Shown: positions 34,954-44,050 of the stretch, piece by piece
Position numbering within the stretch: position 1 is the stretch's first letter
How the letters are laid out: every line of letters starts with the position of its first letter
Source of the DNA: CADEDV01 sp036383515
GTDB lineage: Bacteria > Bacteroidota > Bacteroidia > Chitinophagales > Chitinophagaceae
DNA length: 64,000 nt
Assembly (NCBI GenBank): GCA_036383515.1
Contig: DASVOE010000055.1
Coordinates: forward strand, 51,287 to 115,286
Direction: 5' to 3'
Notes under the pieces: model-generated
Told to the model about the DNA's origin: nothing
Database searches by the model: none
What the model saw: the letters and a program-made list of their open reading frames with translations, nothing else
Translations under genes and position numbers: made by a program

Positions 34954-36048
34954 TCATGCTGATAAAATAAAAGTTTCCATGGTAAGACCAGGGCCAAAAG
35001 CTGCACCAAATATTTTATTGCTTTGCTGTTTATTCAATGCCTGCCTGATCCGCTTTAAGACAAATAGAATTGTTGGCGAAGACATGTTGCCATACTCACT
35101 TAATACATCATAACTATTTTGCAATTGACCATTACTGAATTGAAGACTATTATGCACTGCCTGGAGAACTTTCTTACCACCAGGATGAATGCACCAATGG
35201 GTGATGTCTTCTTTTTTCAAAGCAATATCATCCAATACTTCGTTAACAAAGGAATTAAAATTCTCTTCTATAAGGTCAGGAATGTAGGCGCTCAAATTCA
35301 GCAGGAAACCAGTTGAGGATAATTCCCATACCATTTCCTGTTTACCTTTTGAAGAAACAGAAGAATAAAAATGTTCAATAGTCAATCCGTCTAACTCTTT
35401 GTTGCCAGTTACGAGCACTGTTGCGGCTCCATCAGCAAACAAAATACCGCTGGAAATGTTATCTGCTGTATACTCTCTTTGAAAATGAAGTGTGCAGAAT
35501 TCAACGCATACGATCAGTACATTTGCATTGGCATCTGCTTTACAAATTGCATCTGCTAACTTCAACGCATGTATCGCTGCATAACAACCCATGAAGTTTA
35601 CAGAAGTTCGCCAGGTGTTGGCAGGTAAATTCAAAAGCTCCATTAACTCAAGATCAAGCCCCGGTGCACTCATACCCGTACAGCTTACTGTTATTAAATG
35701 AGAGATTCTTTGATCGGGGTAATCTATTAAACAATCGGCGATAGCTTTTAATGCAAGCGGTGCGGCGTGTTTCCGAAAACATTTCATTCTTTTTTCCATA
35801 GAAGGGGAAGGCTCCAGGTTTTCCGTGGGTGGAAAGAATTGCCACTCATTTGCAGGAAGACTGAAGTCAGGTAGAATTGAATACCGGTTTTCGATACTGC
35901 TATGCTTGAACATGAACCGAAGTTTTCTTTTTTCTACTTCATTGAGTGCATAAACGCAGCTCATAAATTCAAAGATGCTTTGTTGTTCATGCTTATGCTC
36001 CGGCACTGCTGTTCCTATTGATACAATCTTACTCAAAAGAACCTCCAT
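34954..36048 (-). CDS. Type III polyketide synthase (chalcone synthase-like)
   Basis: A 364-residue enzyme from the ATG at 36046-36048 (MEVLLSKIVSIGTAVPE); a longer frame to 36096 adds an unlikely start. The thiolase-fold catalytic triad is visible: C155 (FMGCYAA), H288 (CIHPGG) and N321 (GNMSSP). It should condense an acyl-CoA starter with malonyl-CoA units to make a pyrone or phenolic product. Its start overlaps the UbiA stop by 16 bases and it is third in an operon behind a 3-hydroxyacyl-CoA dehydrogenase. A prenylated or lipid-like phenolic is a plausible product; the product itself is not known. Confidence 0.92.
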   Translation of the reverse strand: MEVLLSKIVSIGTAVPEHKHEQQSIFEFMSCVYALNEVEKRKLRFMFKHSSIENRYSILPDFSLPANEWQFFPPTENLEPSPSMEKRMKCFRKHAAPLALKAIADCLIDYPDQRISHLITVSCTGMSAPGLDLELMELLNLPANTWRTSVNFMGCYAAIHALKLADAICKADANANVLIVCVEFCTLHFQREYTADNISSGILFADGAATVLVTGNKELDGLTIEHFYSSVSSKGKQEMVWELSSTGFLLNLSAYIPDLIEENFNSFVNEVLDDIALKKEDITHWCIHPGGKKVLQAVHNSLQFSNGQLQNSYDVLSEYGNMSSPTILFVLKRIRQALNKQQSNKIFGAAFGPGLTMETFILSA

Positions 36049-36929
36049 ATTAATAAAATGAAAAATGAAATATTTGCACAGGTTGCAGACACCCAATTCA
36101 TCCGCATAGAATGACTGAAATTCGCATACTTAACATCTTTATGAACCATTCCAAACCACCTGATAAAATAAAAGATGGCGGGGATGCAAAAGACTGCGAT
36201 CGTCAGAAGTTGATCTGATCGTTCTGTAATGAAAAGCTGGATGATAAATAACCCTAACAGGAGATAAACGATAGCACAGAATATGAATGTGCCCGTGTAT
36301 CCTAACTTATAGCTGATGGTTTTAACACCATCCTCAACATCCTGCTTATGCTGATAAATTTGAGTCAATGGGTAGAAACCTCCGATTATTAATGAGCAAA
36401 TGACCATTCCCGGCCAGGGTACCCAGGTGCTTGCGTTAGCATTACTTCCATAATAAACCATCCAAAAGGTGACTGCGCCCTGGAAAACAATAACAAAAAG
36501 ATAGCCCAGGTATGGATATTTTTTTAAACGAATGCCCCGGTAACTATATGCCTTGGAAAATCCGATATACGAAAGCACAACAAGTGTAAATAACCAGCCG
36601 ATAATAAGACTTAACAGTATTCCCGTTATATCCAAGACAATAGTCGTCAAATAAAGTTCCCTCGTTGGTGGAGGCGGTTTTTCTAATCCACCAATGCTTT
36701 CCGTGTCACGATCCATATAACTATTATAGCCATTGCTTGCAGGATAGATCAGGAAATGAAGAATAATAAATATCAAAGCTGCATTGAACCAATTGATTTC
36801 CGGTACCTGCGCCAGTGCAAAAAGATAAATAGGAGAAAGAAAATAAGAGAAAGGAATTCTTAGCAGTTTAATAGTTGAACTCTTTACCCGGAAACGAAAT
36901 AAAGAATTCGTCACTTGTAAATCTTTCAT
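36033..36929 (-). CDS. UbiA-family prenyltransferase
   Basis: A 298-residue polytopic membrane protein. The two Asp-rich motifs of the UbiA family are present: NGYNSYMDRDTE near residue 66 and YQHKQDVEDG near 188. Membrane helices alternate with short loops through residues 20-295. Family members attach isoprenoid or similar groups to aromatic acceptors. Here it overlaps the type III polyketide synthase gene, so I infer it modifies that enzyme's aromatic product, making a membrane-associated lipid. The lower-half motif differs slightly from UbiA, so the acceptor may be unusual. Confidence 0.88.
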   Translation of the reverse strand: MKDLQVTNSLFRFRVKSSTIKLLRIPFSYFLSPIYLFALAQVPEINWFNAALIFIILHFLIYPASNGYNSYMDRDTESIGGLEKPPPPTRELYLTTIVLDITGILLSLIIGWLFTLVVLSYIGFSKAYSYRGIRLKKYPYLGYLFVIVFQGAVTFWMVYYGSNANASTWVPWPGMVICSLIIGGFYPLTQIYQHKQDVEDGVKTISYKLGYTGTFIFCAIVYLLLGLFIIQLFITERSDQLLTIAVFCIPAIFYFIRWFGMVHKDVKYANFSHSMRMNWVSATCANISFFILLIWRFF

Positions 36930-36955
36930 TGTCTTTTCTATTTAATTTTTGAATT

Positions 36956-37849
36956 TTATTTTACAAACTCAGGATTTTCATAGGCTGGATTGGGATAGGT
37001 ATAAAAACCTTCGCCTGTTGAAATACCGAGTTTGCCTTTGTCAATGAAATTTTCTTTCAATAGCATACTCCATTCCCCCGCTTGTTCGTTCCCTGCACTT
37101 GCTTCATTCATCGCTATATTATACACTGTTTGAAAACCGATAAGGTCTAAAGTGCCAAACGGCCCTATGGACGATTTACCAGCTATCATCCAGGTCTTAT
37201 CTATTGTATATGGATCGGCCACCCCTTTATAATACAGATCCATCCCTGCGAATAAGAATGGGATCAGTAGTGAATTGAGAATATAGCCTACCTGTTCCCT
37301 GTTCAGTGGAAGTGCTACCATACCAATTGCTTTGGCAAATTCAACGATCGTGTTAAATATCTCCTGATCAGTGCCGGGATGACCCATAATCTCGGCCGTA
37401 TTTTTTTTCCAGATATGATTGGCAAAATGTAAGGCAAGGAATCGTTCGGGTCTTCCTGTTTCCTGCGCAAGCATACTGGGAAGCAACGTTGATGAGTTGG
37501 TGCAGAATATTGTATTTGCAGGAGCCACTTTGCCAAGATGAGTATAGAAATTTTTCTTGATCTGAATATTTTCAGGAATAGCTTCTATTACGAGATCGGC
37601 ATCTTTGACAGCTTCTGTTACACTGATCGAATAAGAGATGCGGGCTATCGCATCGTCCACATCCTGCTGCGTTGCATTCAGATCAGCTTTATAAATTTCA
37701 CTCAATTCGTGAAATTTTTCTTTTGCTTTTTCCAATAACTCTTGCTTAATGTCATACAAAACGACTTTAAACCCGCGGAAAGCTGTTTGATATGCAATTT
37801 GTCCGCCTAAAACCCCCGAGCCACAAACGGTAACATTTTGGATGGTCAT
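36956..37849 (-). CDS. 3-hydroxyacyl-CoA dehydrogenase family protein
   Basis: A 297-residue protein. I take the ATG at 37847-37849 (MTIQNVTVCGSGVLGGQIA); the longer frame to 37870 would need TTG. The NAD Rossmann motif CGSGVLGGQIAYQ is at the start, the catalytic region contains STLLPSMLAQET and the H-containing LALHFANHIW, and the end (FIDKGKLGISTGEGFYTYPN) is the usual C-terminus of 3-hydroxybutyryl-CoA dehydrogenases. It heads an operon with UbiA and the polyketide synthase (26 bases to UbiA), behind a promoter at 37868-37898. It may supply or reduce an acyl-CoA precursor. Confidence 0.9.
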   Translation of the reverse strand: MTIQNVTVCGSGVLGGQIAYQTAFRGFKVVLYDIKQELLEKAKEKFHELSEIYKADLNATQQDVDDAIARISYSISVTEAVKDADLVIEAIPENIQIKKNFYTHLGKVAPANTIFCTNSSTLLPSMLAQETGRPERFLALHFANHIWKKNTAEIMGHPGTDQEIFNTIVEFAKAIGMVALPLNREQVGYILNSLLIPFLFAGMDLYYKGVADPYTIDKTWMIAGKSSIGPFGTLDLIGFQTVYNIAMNEASAGNEQAGEWSMLLKENFIDKGKLGISTGEGFYTYPNPAYENPEFVK

Positions 37850-37867
37850 ATTATTAAATTGATGATT

Positions 37868-37898
37868 CAAAAATATTTTGTTCTAATCCTGGAGTCAA
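37868..37898 (-). promoter_or_regulatory. Promoter of the dehydrogenase-UbiA-polyketide synthase operon
   Basis: On the minus strand TTG (37896-37898) is followed after 20 bases by TATTTTTG (37875-37868), close to the Bacteroidota sigma-A pattern TTG-N19-TAnnTTTG. The likely transcription start is about 37861, leaving a short leader before the ATG at 37849. It also argues against the longer start at 37870. Confidence 0.6.
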
Positions 37899-38020
37899 GT
37901 TTCAACTATGCAAGCCGGACTAAGTCATTCCTGAAGCGGTCATTGGTTAACTTGAAAAAAATCTTTAAGAGAAGCGAACAATTGTTGTATTGGATTAAAT
38001 ACCGAGAGAATAGCTAAACG

Positions 38021-38536
38021 TCATCTGTTGTCAAGCCAATGCAAAAACTCACTTACTTTTTCTTTCGAAACGATGAGTTTGTCTTTTGTTTGTATCACCG
38101 AGTTCACGAGAAGTTTCCGTGCAAAATAATGTTCAACTTCTTTTACTGCATCGAAATTGATAAGGTATTGCCTGTTTAACCTGTAAAACTGTCTCTCTGC
38201 TAAAAGGCTTTGGAGCTGTTCAAGGGAGTAATTCACAAAATATTCCTGCTTATCAAAGCACATGATCATTGCAGATTCATATTTGATATAGAAGAAGGCA
38301 ATATTTTCTGTAAGTACATTGACATACTTATTATTCTTGAAAACCAGGAAACTTCTTTTACCAATTGAAGTTGTAAGCCTCTTTAAAAGATCATCCAGCA
38401 ATGGAAGACGAAACTGCTGAAAGAAATCTTTTATATCATCTGTTGTCCTGGCGGCTGAAGTAATAATTTCATTAACCATTAGTTGGTCTATGGCATGATT
38501 CCCTGTACTTATGATATTTGTTGGTTGTGTTTCCAT
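38021..38536 (-). CDS. LytTR DNA-binding protein without receiver domain
   Basis: A 171-residue protein. Residues 60-168 form a LytTR DNA-binding domain: VFKNNKYVNVLTENIAFFYI, then FYRLNRQYLINFDAVKEVEH, the family's hallmark 'F-R-nRqylIN' region. The first 60 residues (AARTTDDIKDFFQQFRLPLL) are helical and do not match a receiver domain, so it is not a standard response regulator. It is divergent from the histidine kinase at 38870, and the repeats at 38638-38684 between them are candidate control sites. Signal and targets are unknown. Confidence 0.85.
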   Translation of the reverse strand: METQPTNIISTGNHAIDQLMVNEIITSAARTTDDIKDFFQQFRLPLLDDLLKRLTTSIGKRSFLVFKNNKYVNVLTENIAFFYIKYESAMIMCFDKQEYFVNYSLEQLQSLLAERQFYRLNRQYLINFDAVKEVEHYFARKLLVNSVIQTKDKLIVSKEKVSEFLHWLDNR

Positions 38537-38637
38537 CTAATCAATTATTTGTTTGGATAAAGAGAAACCCAAACCTAATGCCATTACAATAAGTCGTTAT
38601 CAATCATGGTAACTGTGATTTTGTGCCAATAGTTATT

Positions 38638-38684
38638 ACCACGAAATATCGTGGAGAGCTCCGACTGACCACGAAATAAAATGG
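38638..38684. promoter_or_regulatory. Tandem CCACGA repeats, likely operator pair
   Basis: ACCACGAAATA occurs at 38638-38648 and again at 38668-38678, exactly 30 bases apart (about three helical turns). The first is also an inverted repeat, CCACGA-AATA-TCGTGG (38639-38654); the second keeps the left half and the TGG end (38669-38684). They sit in the divergent LytTR/kinase intergenic region. The spacing puts both on the same face of DNA, as for a cooperatively binding regulator, probably the LytTR protein or the sigma-54 response regulator. Confidence 0.45.
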
Positions 38685-38869
38685 TAATTTTAGAATCAAT
38701 ACTAAGAAAGGAAGTGCTTCTGCACAATTAATATGAGTGGTTATGAGTTTTTACATTTGGTATTCAACATCATAATATCCTATCTTGAACCCGGTTTATC
38801 CCCGCTAAATACACTTTAAAAATCTGGCTCCTTATTGGAATAAGAATAGTAAGGCCAAAACATTTTCAA

Positions 38870-41371
38870 ATGATAAACAGATTCTTATTACTGCTATCAT
38901 TTCCACTGGTCATGATTGTTGTATTAGTCCAGCCGGTCAAAAGCCAGGATAATTATTTGGATGATCTATTAAATCAATATGCAAAAAGCAAACCTGACAC
39001 CGCCCGTGTACACTTGCTTTTGAAACTAAGCAAATTTTATCTTCTTAAGCCGAATGAATTAGCAATAGATCTTGATAGTGCGTTAATGCTGGGAGAGGAG
39101 GCAAAATTGCTAAGCAGAAACCTGAAATTTAAACAGGGTGAAGAACATGCAGATTATATGATAGGATGGATTCATGTAGAAGCCAAAAATTATTCAGCGT
39201 TGACATCGCAAATGAAAATGCTCGGAGATACGAATAGAATTAAAGTGATGCTGAAAATTGCTGAATATAAATGGGGTACCCAGGGTAATACAAAAGAGAT
39301 ACGGGATTCTGCGATATATTATTCGGGCAAGGCTTTGGAGCATGCGAAGGTACTTGGTTCTGTGATGCTCGAAATTCAAGCGAGGTTCAGTTTAGCCGAA
39401 TATACCCGTGAGAAGTTAGCGTTCGAAAGCTTGAAACCTCTTTTGATCGAGGGATTTAAATCCTGCAGAAATGCAGGTCTCACGGAAGATCTATCACAGA
39501 CACTGCTACTGGCTTTGCTAACGTTTGGCAACGATGATCAATATTATACTGAGATCAAATCAACCTGGAAGATTATCCTGGGGGATAGTAAAAATGCTGC
39601 GGAAACCAAATGCATGCAGGATGCGACCCAGCAGCTATTGGAGAAATCATCAGTTATCAACTTTAACGCTGCAAAGGCATACAATTTCGAAAATGCAGAC
39701 AGGTTCTATTTTCGACTTATTGATCTTTTTGGAAAAACGGCTGAACAAAGCCCGTTAGTTTATGGATCATTATGTTATGTATATTTTATGAAGGGAGATT
39801 TGATGCAGTGCCTCTACAATGGGATAAAAGCAGAGAAATTAGCTGAGAAGGACAACGCAAGGTTATTGCCCCATCTCACTTATAATCTTATTGGCCAGGC
39901 ATATTTCCGTATGGGAAACATTGACGAATGCATTAACTACATGCAAAAAGCAATTGCTTTGTCGCGAAGCAGGCATATAACTCCCGACGGTGGCGTTATA
40001 AAGTATTTAACGAGGGCCTATCTTGCCAAAAATAAGCCGCAGGAAGCGCTGGCTCTCCTGGATGAATGCACTAAGACTGGTAAATATGTCAATGAAGATT
40101 TAAAAGATCTTTTAGAAAGTAAAGGAATTGTCTACCAGTTTTTGGGACAGTATAATAAGGCAGAAGAATATTATTTGGAATGTCTGCAATTGGCAAAGAG
40201 CATGACGCCCGATCATCGTCTTGTCACCTATGTGGCTTTAAGCAGGCTTTATCTTCAATCAAAACAATATAATAAAGCAGGGCCATGGCTCGGCAAATTG
40301 GGAACAACTGAAAACAAGAGCCTGGAACCTTTGTATATCCAGGAAGAACTGGCATTGATGAGATTTCGGGTTGATTCTGCTATGGGTAACTATAAAAATG
40401 CCATCGCTCACTTGCAGGAAAATAAATTGTTACACGATTCTATTTTCACCCAGGCTAAGAATAAACAATTTGAAGAATTGAAAATACAGTATGAAACAGA
40501 TAAAAAGAATAAAGACATACAACTAAAAACAGCAGCGCTTCAAAAAACAACGCTATTAAGAAACCTGTTTATTGCTGGTGCCATTTTATTATTCATATTG
40601 CTTGCAGGGATCTATCACAGGTATCGAAAAAATAAAAAAACAAACCGGCTGCTGCTAACACAACAGCAACAACTGCAAGAATTAAATGAACAACAAACAA
40701 AATTGCTGCAGGAAAAAGATTGGTTGGTAAAGGAGATCCATCATCGTGTGAAAAACAATCTGCAGATCGTAATGAGCCTGCTCAATTCGCAATCTGCTTT
40801 TATAGACAACCAGCCAGCCCTTTCAGCTATTAACGACAGCCAGCATAGGGTACATGCCATGTCGCTTATTCACCAGAAATTATACAATTCGGAAAGCCTT
40901 TCTTCCATTGACATATCTTTTTATATACGTGAATTAGCATCTTACCTGCGTGATAGTTTTAATACGGGACAACGAATTCACTTTGAGTTTAACATCGAAA
41001 CTCTTGAAATGGATGTTACCCAGGCCGTTCCTCTCGGTCTGATCCTGAATGAGGCAATTACCAATTCAATCAAGTATGCATTTCCCGATGGCAGGAATGG
41101 CGTCATATCTATTTCACTTTCTGGTTCTGCCACCAATCAATTTGTTTTAAGTATTTCAGATAATGGAGTGGGTCTACCTTCCGGGTTTAATTTTAATAAT
41201 AAAAAACCCGGTTCGCTGGGTATGAGTTTAATGGAGGGATTAAGTGCGGACCTCGACGGAAATTTTTCTATTGAAAATAATAATGGCACTACCATAAAAA
41301 TATCATTCGTGCATGATCCTGTTGTCAAACAACATGATTTGCCAGCTTCTTCATTTGTATTGAATAATTAA
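38870..41371 (+). CDS. TPR-containing sensor histidine kinase (HisKA_2)
   Basis: An 833-residue membrane kinase. A signal/anchor (LLLLSFPLVMIVVLVQPVKS) is followed by TPR-like repeats from about residue 45 to 540 (ARLLPHLTYNLIGQAYFRMG, EEYYLECLQLAKSMTPDHRL), a transmembrane helix at 564-586 (LFIAGAILLFILLAGIYHRY), then a HisKA_2 domain whose phosphorylated His is H625 in IHHRVKNNLQ, and an HATPase domain with LGLILNEAITNSIKYAF (N-box) and DNGVGLP (G1). The next gene, a sigma-54 response regulator, begins 9 bases later, so they are a two-component pair. Stimulus unknown. Confidence 0.92.
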   Translation: MINRFLLLLSFPLVMIVVLVQPVKSQDNYLDDLLNQYAKSKPDTARVHLLLKLSKFYLLKPNELAIDLDSALMLGEEAKLLSRNLKFKQGEEHADYMIGWIHVEAKNYSALTSQMKMLGDTNRIKVMLKIAEYKWGTQGNTKEIRDSAIYYSGKALEHAKVLGSVMLEIQARFSLAEYTREKLAFESLKPLLIEGFKSCRNAGLTEDLSQTLLLALLTFGNDDQYYTEIKSTWKIILGDSKNAAETKCMQDATQQLLEKSSVINFNAAKAYNFENADRFYFRLIDLFGKTAEQSPLVYGSLCYVYFMKGDLMQCLYNGIKAEKLAEKDNARLLPHLTYNLIGQAYFRMGNIDECINYMQKAIALSRSRHITPDGGVIKYLTRAYLAKNKPQEALALLDECTKTGKYVNEDLKDLLESKGIVYQFLGQYNKAEEYYLECLQLAKSMTPDHRLVTYVALSRLYLQSKQYNKAGPWLGKLGTTENKSLEPLYIQEELALMRFRVDSAMGNYKNAIAHLQENKLLHDSIFTQAKNKQFEELKIQYETDKKNKDIQLKTAALQKTTLLRNLFIAGAILLFILLAGIYHRYRKNKKTNRLLLTQQQQLQELNEQQTKLLQEKDWLVKEIHHRVKNNLQIVMSLLNSQSAFIDNQPALSAINDSQHRVHAMSLIHQKLYNSESLSSIDISFYIRELASYLRDSFNTGQRIHFEFNIETLEMDVTQAVPLGLILNEAITNSIKYAFPDGRNGVISISLSGSATNQFVLSISDNGVGLPSGFNFNNKKPGSLGMSLMEGLSADLDGNFSIENNNGTTIKISFVHDPVVKQHDLPASSFVLNN

Positions 41372-41380
41372 AACTTCAAC

Positions 41381-43303
41381 GTGAATAAAAAAGTTCTCAT
41401 TGTAGAAGACCAGTTTGTAGAAGCCAATGATCTTCAACTCATGCTTCGCAAAGCAGGTTATGAAGTTTGTGGCATTGCCCGTTCGGTTGATAGTGCACGG
41501 GAAATAATAAAAAAAGAAAAACCGGGACTTGTACTGCTTGATATTTTTTTAAAAGGGAAATTGACGGGCATTGACCTCGCCAGGCAATTGAAAGAGGAAA
41601 ACATTGCTTTTATTTACCTGTCTGCAAATTCTAACGAAGAGATATTGTCAGCCGCAAAGACAACTGAACCATACGGGTTTATTGTAAAACCTTTCCGCGA
41701 AAAAGATCTGCTTGTTACTTTAGAAATTGCCCGATACCGCCACGAACACAGCCTGGAATCACGATACAGGAGAGAAGCTGAAGTGATACAGCAGCTTGAG
41801 ACGATAGTAACTGCAAATATTGACTGGAAGGAAAGACTGCTCCACATAGCAAAAATAATCCAGCAGGAAATACCTTTCGATTACCTCGCTGTTGATTTTG
41901 ATGATCCTGAAAAATTGGATGACAATGCAATTAGTTTTTTAAGAATCGGTTTTGACGAATACCAAATGATCGGTATAAAGGAACTGTCAATGATCACCGG
42001 CGCCACAAGAGATGATTTGATCAAAATTGTAACTGTATCCCGGAAGGAAAAAAGCCCTGCCTTTTTCAACAATGAGGAACTTGAAAAGCTCACCCGGAAA
42101 AATTCATTAAAGCAACTGGTATCGGAAACATTTCAAATAAAATCCTTGCTTTCATACCCGCTGCCGTTGGAAAATGGAGAAAGGTTGACCTTTTGCTTTT
42201 ACAGCCGCAGACCCGATACATATAGTACAGTGCATTTAGATGTGCTTTATCGTTTACAGCAAACACTGCTAAAAAACGTTAACCGAAAGCCAGGCATTGA
42301 AAAGATAAACAAGCAAAACGAATTGCTATCTTTTGATAATGCAACGCCCGACGCTCCGGGATTCGATGACATGGTAGGCAATAGCCATTTACTCTTGAAT
42401 GTTTTTGATCTGATTACACAGGTAGCTCCCTTTGACACTGCTGTGCTGGTATTGGGAGAAAGCGGAACAGGGAAAGAAAAAATTGCCGAGTGCATTCATA
42501 ACCTTTCACCTCGTAAACGTAAGCCGTTGATCAAAGTAAATTGTGCAACATTGCCGGCGACGCTCATCGAATCTGAATTATTCGGTCACGAAAAAGGATC
42601 ATTCACAGGAGCTACAGATAAAAGGATAGGTAAGTTTGAGCAGGCGAATGGCGGAACGATCTTTTTAGATGAGATCGGTGAAATGCCGGTTGATCTGCAG
42701 GTAAAACTTTTGCGTGTGTTACAGGAAAAGGAAATTGAACCCATCGGTAGCAGATCACCCGTTAAAATAAATGTTCGTGTTATAGCCGCCACTAACAGGA
42801 ACTTAGAAAAGGAAGTTGGTGAGGGTCGCTTTCGTCTTGATCTCTATTATCGGCTTAATGTTTTTCCAATCCTGTTACCACCATTGAGGGAACGGCTTGA
42901 AGATATACCAGCCCTGGTTCATCATTTCGTAAATATTTATAACCGCAAATGCGGAAAGAAGATCACTGGTGTATCCGATAAAGTACTTAAGAATATGCTG
43001 GCTTATAACTGGCCCGGCAATATTCGTGAGTTGGAGAACTTAATAGAGCGAGGCGTATTACTTTCAAAAGGAACAATTATTGAGGACATCGCATTGCCGG
43101 CTGTTCACACAACAAACGCTTTCCATGATACGCATATAAAAACAATTCATGAAAATGAGCGGGACTACATAATCAGTGTATTGAAAAAATGCAATGGCAA
43201 AATATGGGGTGCAGGTGGTGCGGCCGAAATATTAAACCTGCCTCCAACAACATTAAAATCAAAGATGAAAAAACTGGGCATTCAGAAAGAGATCAACGAA
43301 TGA
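41381..43303 (+). CDS. Sigma-54 dependent response regulator with receiver, AAA+ and Fis-type HTH
   Basis: A 640-residue protein starting with GTG. The receiver has D54 as phosphoacceptor (LVLLDIF) and the K of VKPFREKDL. Residues 130-310 form a poorly defined middle region resembling GAF-type domains. The AAA+ domain has Walker A LGESGTGKEK (about 357), GSFTGA near 406 for sigma-54 contact, Walker B IFLDEIGEM and an R-finger region. The C-terminus ends in a Fis-type helix-turn-helix (LNLPPTTLKSKMKKLGIQKE). It is coupled to the upstream kinase. It should activate sigma-54 promoters; none is found nearby. Confidence 0.92.
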   Translation: MNKKVLIVEDQFVEANDLQLMLRKAGYEVCGIARSVDSAREIIKKEKPGLVLLDIFLKGKLTGIDLARQLKEENIAFIYLSANSNEEILSAAKTTEPYGFIVKPFREKDLLVTLEIARYRHEHSLESRYRREAEVIQQLETIVTANIDWKERLLHIAKIIQQEIPFDYLAVDFDDPEKLDDNAISFLRIGFDEYQMIGIKELSMITGATRDDLIKIVTVSRKEKSPAFFNNEELEKLTRKNSLKQLVSETFQIKSLLSYPLPLENGERLTFCFYSRRPDTYSTVHLDVLYRLQQTLLKNVNRKPGIEKINKQNELLSFDNATPDAPGFDDMVGNSHLLLNVFDLITQVAPFDTAVLVLGESGTGKEKIAECIHNLSPRKRKPLIKVNCATLPATLIESELFGHEKGSFTGATDKRIGKFEQANGGTIFLDEIGEMPVDLQVKLLRVLQEKEIEPIGSRSPVKINVRVIAATNRNLEKEVGEGRFRLDLYYRLNVFPILLPPLRERLEDIPALVHHFVNIYNRKCGKKITGVSDKVLKNMLAYNWPGNIRELENLIERGVLLSKGTIIEDIALPAVHTTNAFHDTHIKTIHENERDYIISVLKKCNGKIWGAGGAAEILNLPPTTLKSKMKKLGIQKEINE

Positions 43304-43498
43304 CCAAGATATTCTCCAACAGCAACAAGAAAAATTTCAATCTTAAAAATGGCCAACTCAACATCCATTTGGCCTGACTGGCATACTTGCTACTTGGATA
43401 CGCCCGGATGCTGACAATATCTTTGAATAGTTGGTTAAGATAGATGCCGCAACCAATAGTACCAGTAAGTCATTTTTTCTAGTTAAACTATCATCTCA

Positions 43499-44005
43499 AT
43501 GGAAAATAATACCATGAGCCTGCATTCATTTGCCTTGCCGGCAATAAGGGAAGCTAAAGGGGATACCATTTTTAACCCTGCAAACTTCCTGGCAATTTAT
43601 GACAGGGTAATTAAAATAAACCCAGGTGCACAACGACAATGGGGTAAAATGAATGTTGTCCAGATGTTGAATCATTTAAAAATTGCGACAGGAAGCGGGA
43701 TAAATGAATATCAGCTTAAAGATGAAAGTACATTCCTGTGGCGGACGATCATAAAATTTATTGCGTTGGTTGTTCTTAAACGTTTCCCCAAAGGCGCAAA
43801 AGCGGCCGAGGGCTTTAAAATCGAAATGAACAACGCACTTGATTTTAATACGGAAAAAGAACAAGCGTTGATCATCCTGAAAAAAGCTTATGCTTCAACG
43901 TATGATACTTACCCTCATCCATTATTCGGCATCATGTCAAGAAAACTATGGGGAAAATTGATCTATCGTCATTTCGATCATCACCTACGCCAATTTAATT
44001 CATGA
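43499..44005 (+). CDS. DUF1569 (DinB-like) protein
   Basis: A 168-residue protein. DUF1569 is recognised by KMNVVQMLNHL at about residue 50, HPLFGIMSRKLWGKLIYRHF and DHHLRQF at the end. DinB-like domains of this type have a four-helix bundle with His residues that often bind a metal, but DUF1569 enzymes are poorly characterised. A short gap (45 bases) leads to the aldehyde dehydrogenase on the same strand; co-transcription is likely. Role unknown, possibly metal-dependent detoxification by family analogy. Confidence 0.85.
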   Translation: MENNTMSLHSFALPAIREAKGDTIFNPANFLAIYDRVIKINPGAQRQWGKMNVVQMLNHLKIATGSGINEYQLKDESTFLWRTIIKFIALVVLKRFPKGAKAAEGFKIEMNNALDFNTEKEQALIILKKAYASTYDTYPHPLFGIMSRKLWGKLIYRHFDHHLRQFNS

Positions 44006-44050
44006 ATCGTTACAACATGTTAAGTCAATAAAAAATTAAGTAACATCACT

